This document shows positions 62,941-64,000 of a stretch of DNA of 64,000 nt, in pieces (the first letter of the stretch is position 1; each line of letters starts with the position of its first letter). The notes under the pieces are model-generated. The model was given only the letters and a program-made list of their open reading frames with translations. It ran no database searches and was not told the DNA's origin. Position numbers and translations under genes: made by a program. This DNA is from Lagopus muta. Lineage: Eukaryota; Chordata; Aves; Galliformes; Phasianidae. The DNA lies in the NCBI RefSeq assembly GCF_023343835.1, contig NC_064437.1, forward strand, positions 52,526,972-52,590,971, given 5' to 3'.

Positions 62941-64000
62941 GCGCGGGGCTGCCGCTCCGCTATCTTTGTTCTTGGCTATCCTGTTTCTACCCACGAGACT
63001 GCGGAGCCTCCATCGCTCAGCTCCGACGGCCAAGAGCCGAGCTTGGGCTTCCTCTCCCTCGACACCTCGCTGCCACCCGGCAAACAATCGCTGGGCGTGC
63101 CGCATCCTCTTCCAGCGCTGCTCCAGAGCCCCCCGGCCTCGGGGTGGCCGTGCGACACGGCCACTGCGAGCCGTGCAGAGCCGAACCGCGTCGTACCGTG
63201 CCGAGCGTCGGAGCTGCAGCTGAAAATTTCTCCGGCTCTTTCCGAGCTGCGCGCTCTCACCCGCACGGTGCAGACGCGCAGCGTTTTAGCGGCGCCAACG
63301 CTCATAACGCGGCACGTCTGTGCTGGCTGCGGGACGGACGCACTGCGAGATCGACGCGTTGCGGGACCGCACCCCGCGCAGTCGGGGCTCCGCGGACGCC
63401 CATCCTCCGGGCTCTGCACGGCAGCGGCACTGATCCGAGGCTCCGCGGAGGGGCCGCACCCGTGGCTGCGAGCTCCCGGACGGGACGGGACGGGACGGGA
63501 CGGGGATGGGGCGGGAGCGGTCGCCGGGCAGCGTTGAGGATCTCGTCAGCCCCCTCCCCCTGCAGTCGAGCGGAATGGTTGAACATGTAGCAATAATGCC
63601 CCGGCATTCAGGCTGCCCGGCCCGGCCGGCCCTAATCAGCGGCCCGCGGACCCCCCTCATCTCCCCCTGCGCTCAGAGAAAGGGGAACAAAACCCAGCAC
63701 GTTTCTGCAGCCCCCGCGCATAAAGCGCCGGGCCTGGGCCTCAGTGGGGGGCAAAGCGGCCCGTCAATCTCGGCGCCGGGGCCCCTTTGTCCCTCGCCTC
63801 CCTGCCACACCTTTTGTTCCCGAATCCAATAAGCGCCTATTCCCGCTACCTTCCTCGGCGGCTCCTTTCAGCGCCGGCCCGGCGGCCACAATGGGCCGGC
63901 TCTGAGCTGCGCGGCCCCATTCAACGCCTTGGCACGCTCACAATCCGCCCGGGCCGCCCTGCCCCGCGGGCACGGCCTAGCGAGTCCCGCCGGGCACCGG
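62941..64000. promoter_or_regulatory. CpG island, candidate developmental regulatory region
   Basis: This GC- and CpG-rich kilobase runs to the window edge. The last 400 bases mix GC-rich DNA with AT-containing motifs: ACAAAAC (63690s), CCTTTGT (63780s), CTTTTGTT (63810s) and CACAATGG (63890s), which resemble SOX sites, and CATAAAG (63720), which resembles a CDX/HOX site. No open frame matches a known protein. It could be a promoter, an enhancer, or the flank of the NKX2-3 locus. Confidence 0.45.
63482..63515 (+). repeat. (GGGAC)n run with G-quadruplex pattern
   Basis: At least six runs of three or more G are separated by one to two bases, beginning with four GGGAC units. This fits the usual G-quadruplex pattern on the plus strand, within the terminal CpG island. 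Confidence 0.7.

Noticed and set aside
62670-63590. Long overlapping open frames (251-306 codons) in the terminal CpG island
   Set aside because: Low stop density is expected in GC-rich DNA. Composition is Arg/Ala/Pro-rich, overlapping frames are open on both strands, and nothing resembles NKX2-3 or another known protein.

Overview
This window is vertebrate nuclear DNA, most likely from a galliform bird close to chicken. The evidence is split genes with GT/AG introns, short introns, CpG-island promoters and several 3' ends of CR1 LINEs, the dominant avian interspersed repeat. No prokaryotic, viral or plasmid features were seen. The gene order matches human 10q24.2 (NKX2-3, SLC25A28, ENTPD7, COX15, CUTC, ABCC2, DNMBP) read in the opposite direction, with one extra gene inserted. 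Exons were assigned by reading splice sites and comparing translations with remembered human proteins. In every complete gene the exon lengths sum to a multiple of three.

Layout. 507-21944 (+): DNMBP (Tuba), a Cdc42 exchange factor and dynamin scaffold, 16 coding exons. Its 9.3-kb intron holds a long open frame at 7530-8613 that ends in a phase-matched donor, a candidate alternative first exon for a short isoform. 24026-37580 (-): ABCC2 (MRP2), the canalicular conjugate export pump, 32 coding exons, tail-to-tail with DNMBP. A near-perfect HNF1 site lies about 130 bp upstream of its ATG. 40719-44090 (-): CUTC, 9 exons. 44165-47912 (+): COX15, heme A synthase, 8 exons, head-to-head with CUTC with only 74 bp between start codons.

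48231-48711 (+): an ATP6V0E2-type V-ATPase subunit e, 3 coding exons plus a probable 3'UTR exon. It is the extra gene relative to the human order as I remember it. 51046-54624 (-): ENTPD7, an endo-apyrase of internal membranes, 12 exons. 55397-58118 (+): SLC25A28 (mitoferrin-2), 4 exons. ENTPD7 and SLC25A28 share a 772-bp bidirectional promoter with eleven CCAAT boxes, all in the same orientation and partly spaced 41-42 bp apart.

The last 5.3 kb contains no gene I can support. It ends in a CpG island rich in developmental-type motifs, facing the expected NKX2-3 locus outside the window.

Functional links: COX15 (heme A for cytochrome oxidase), CUTC (copper-related) and SLC25A28 (mitochondrial iron import) all bear on mitochondrial metal and heme metabolism. 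Their adjacency is probably inherited synteny; nothing in the sequence shows co-regulation beyond the shared COX15/CUTC promoter. I see no wholly new system. The strongest leads are the DNMBP alternative exon with its charged repeat, the CCAAT array, and the position of the V-ATPase e gene.
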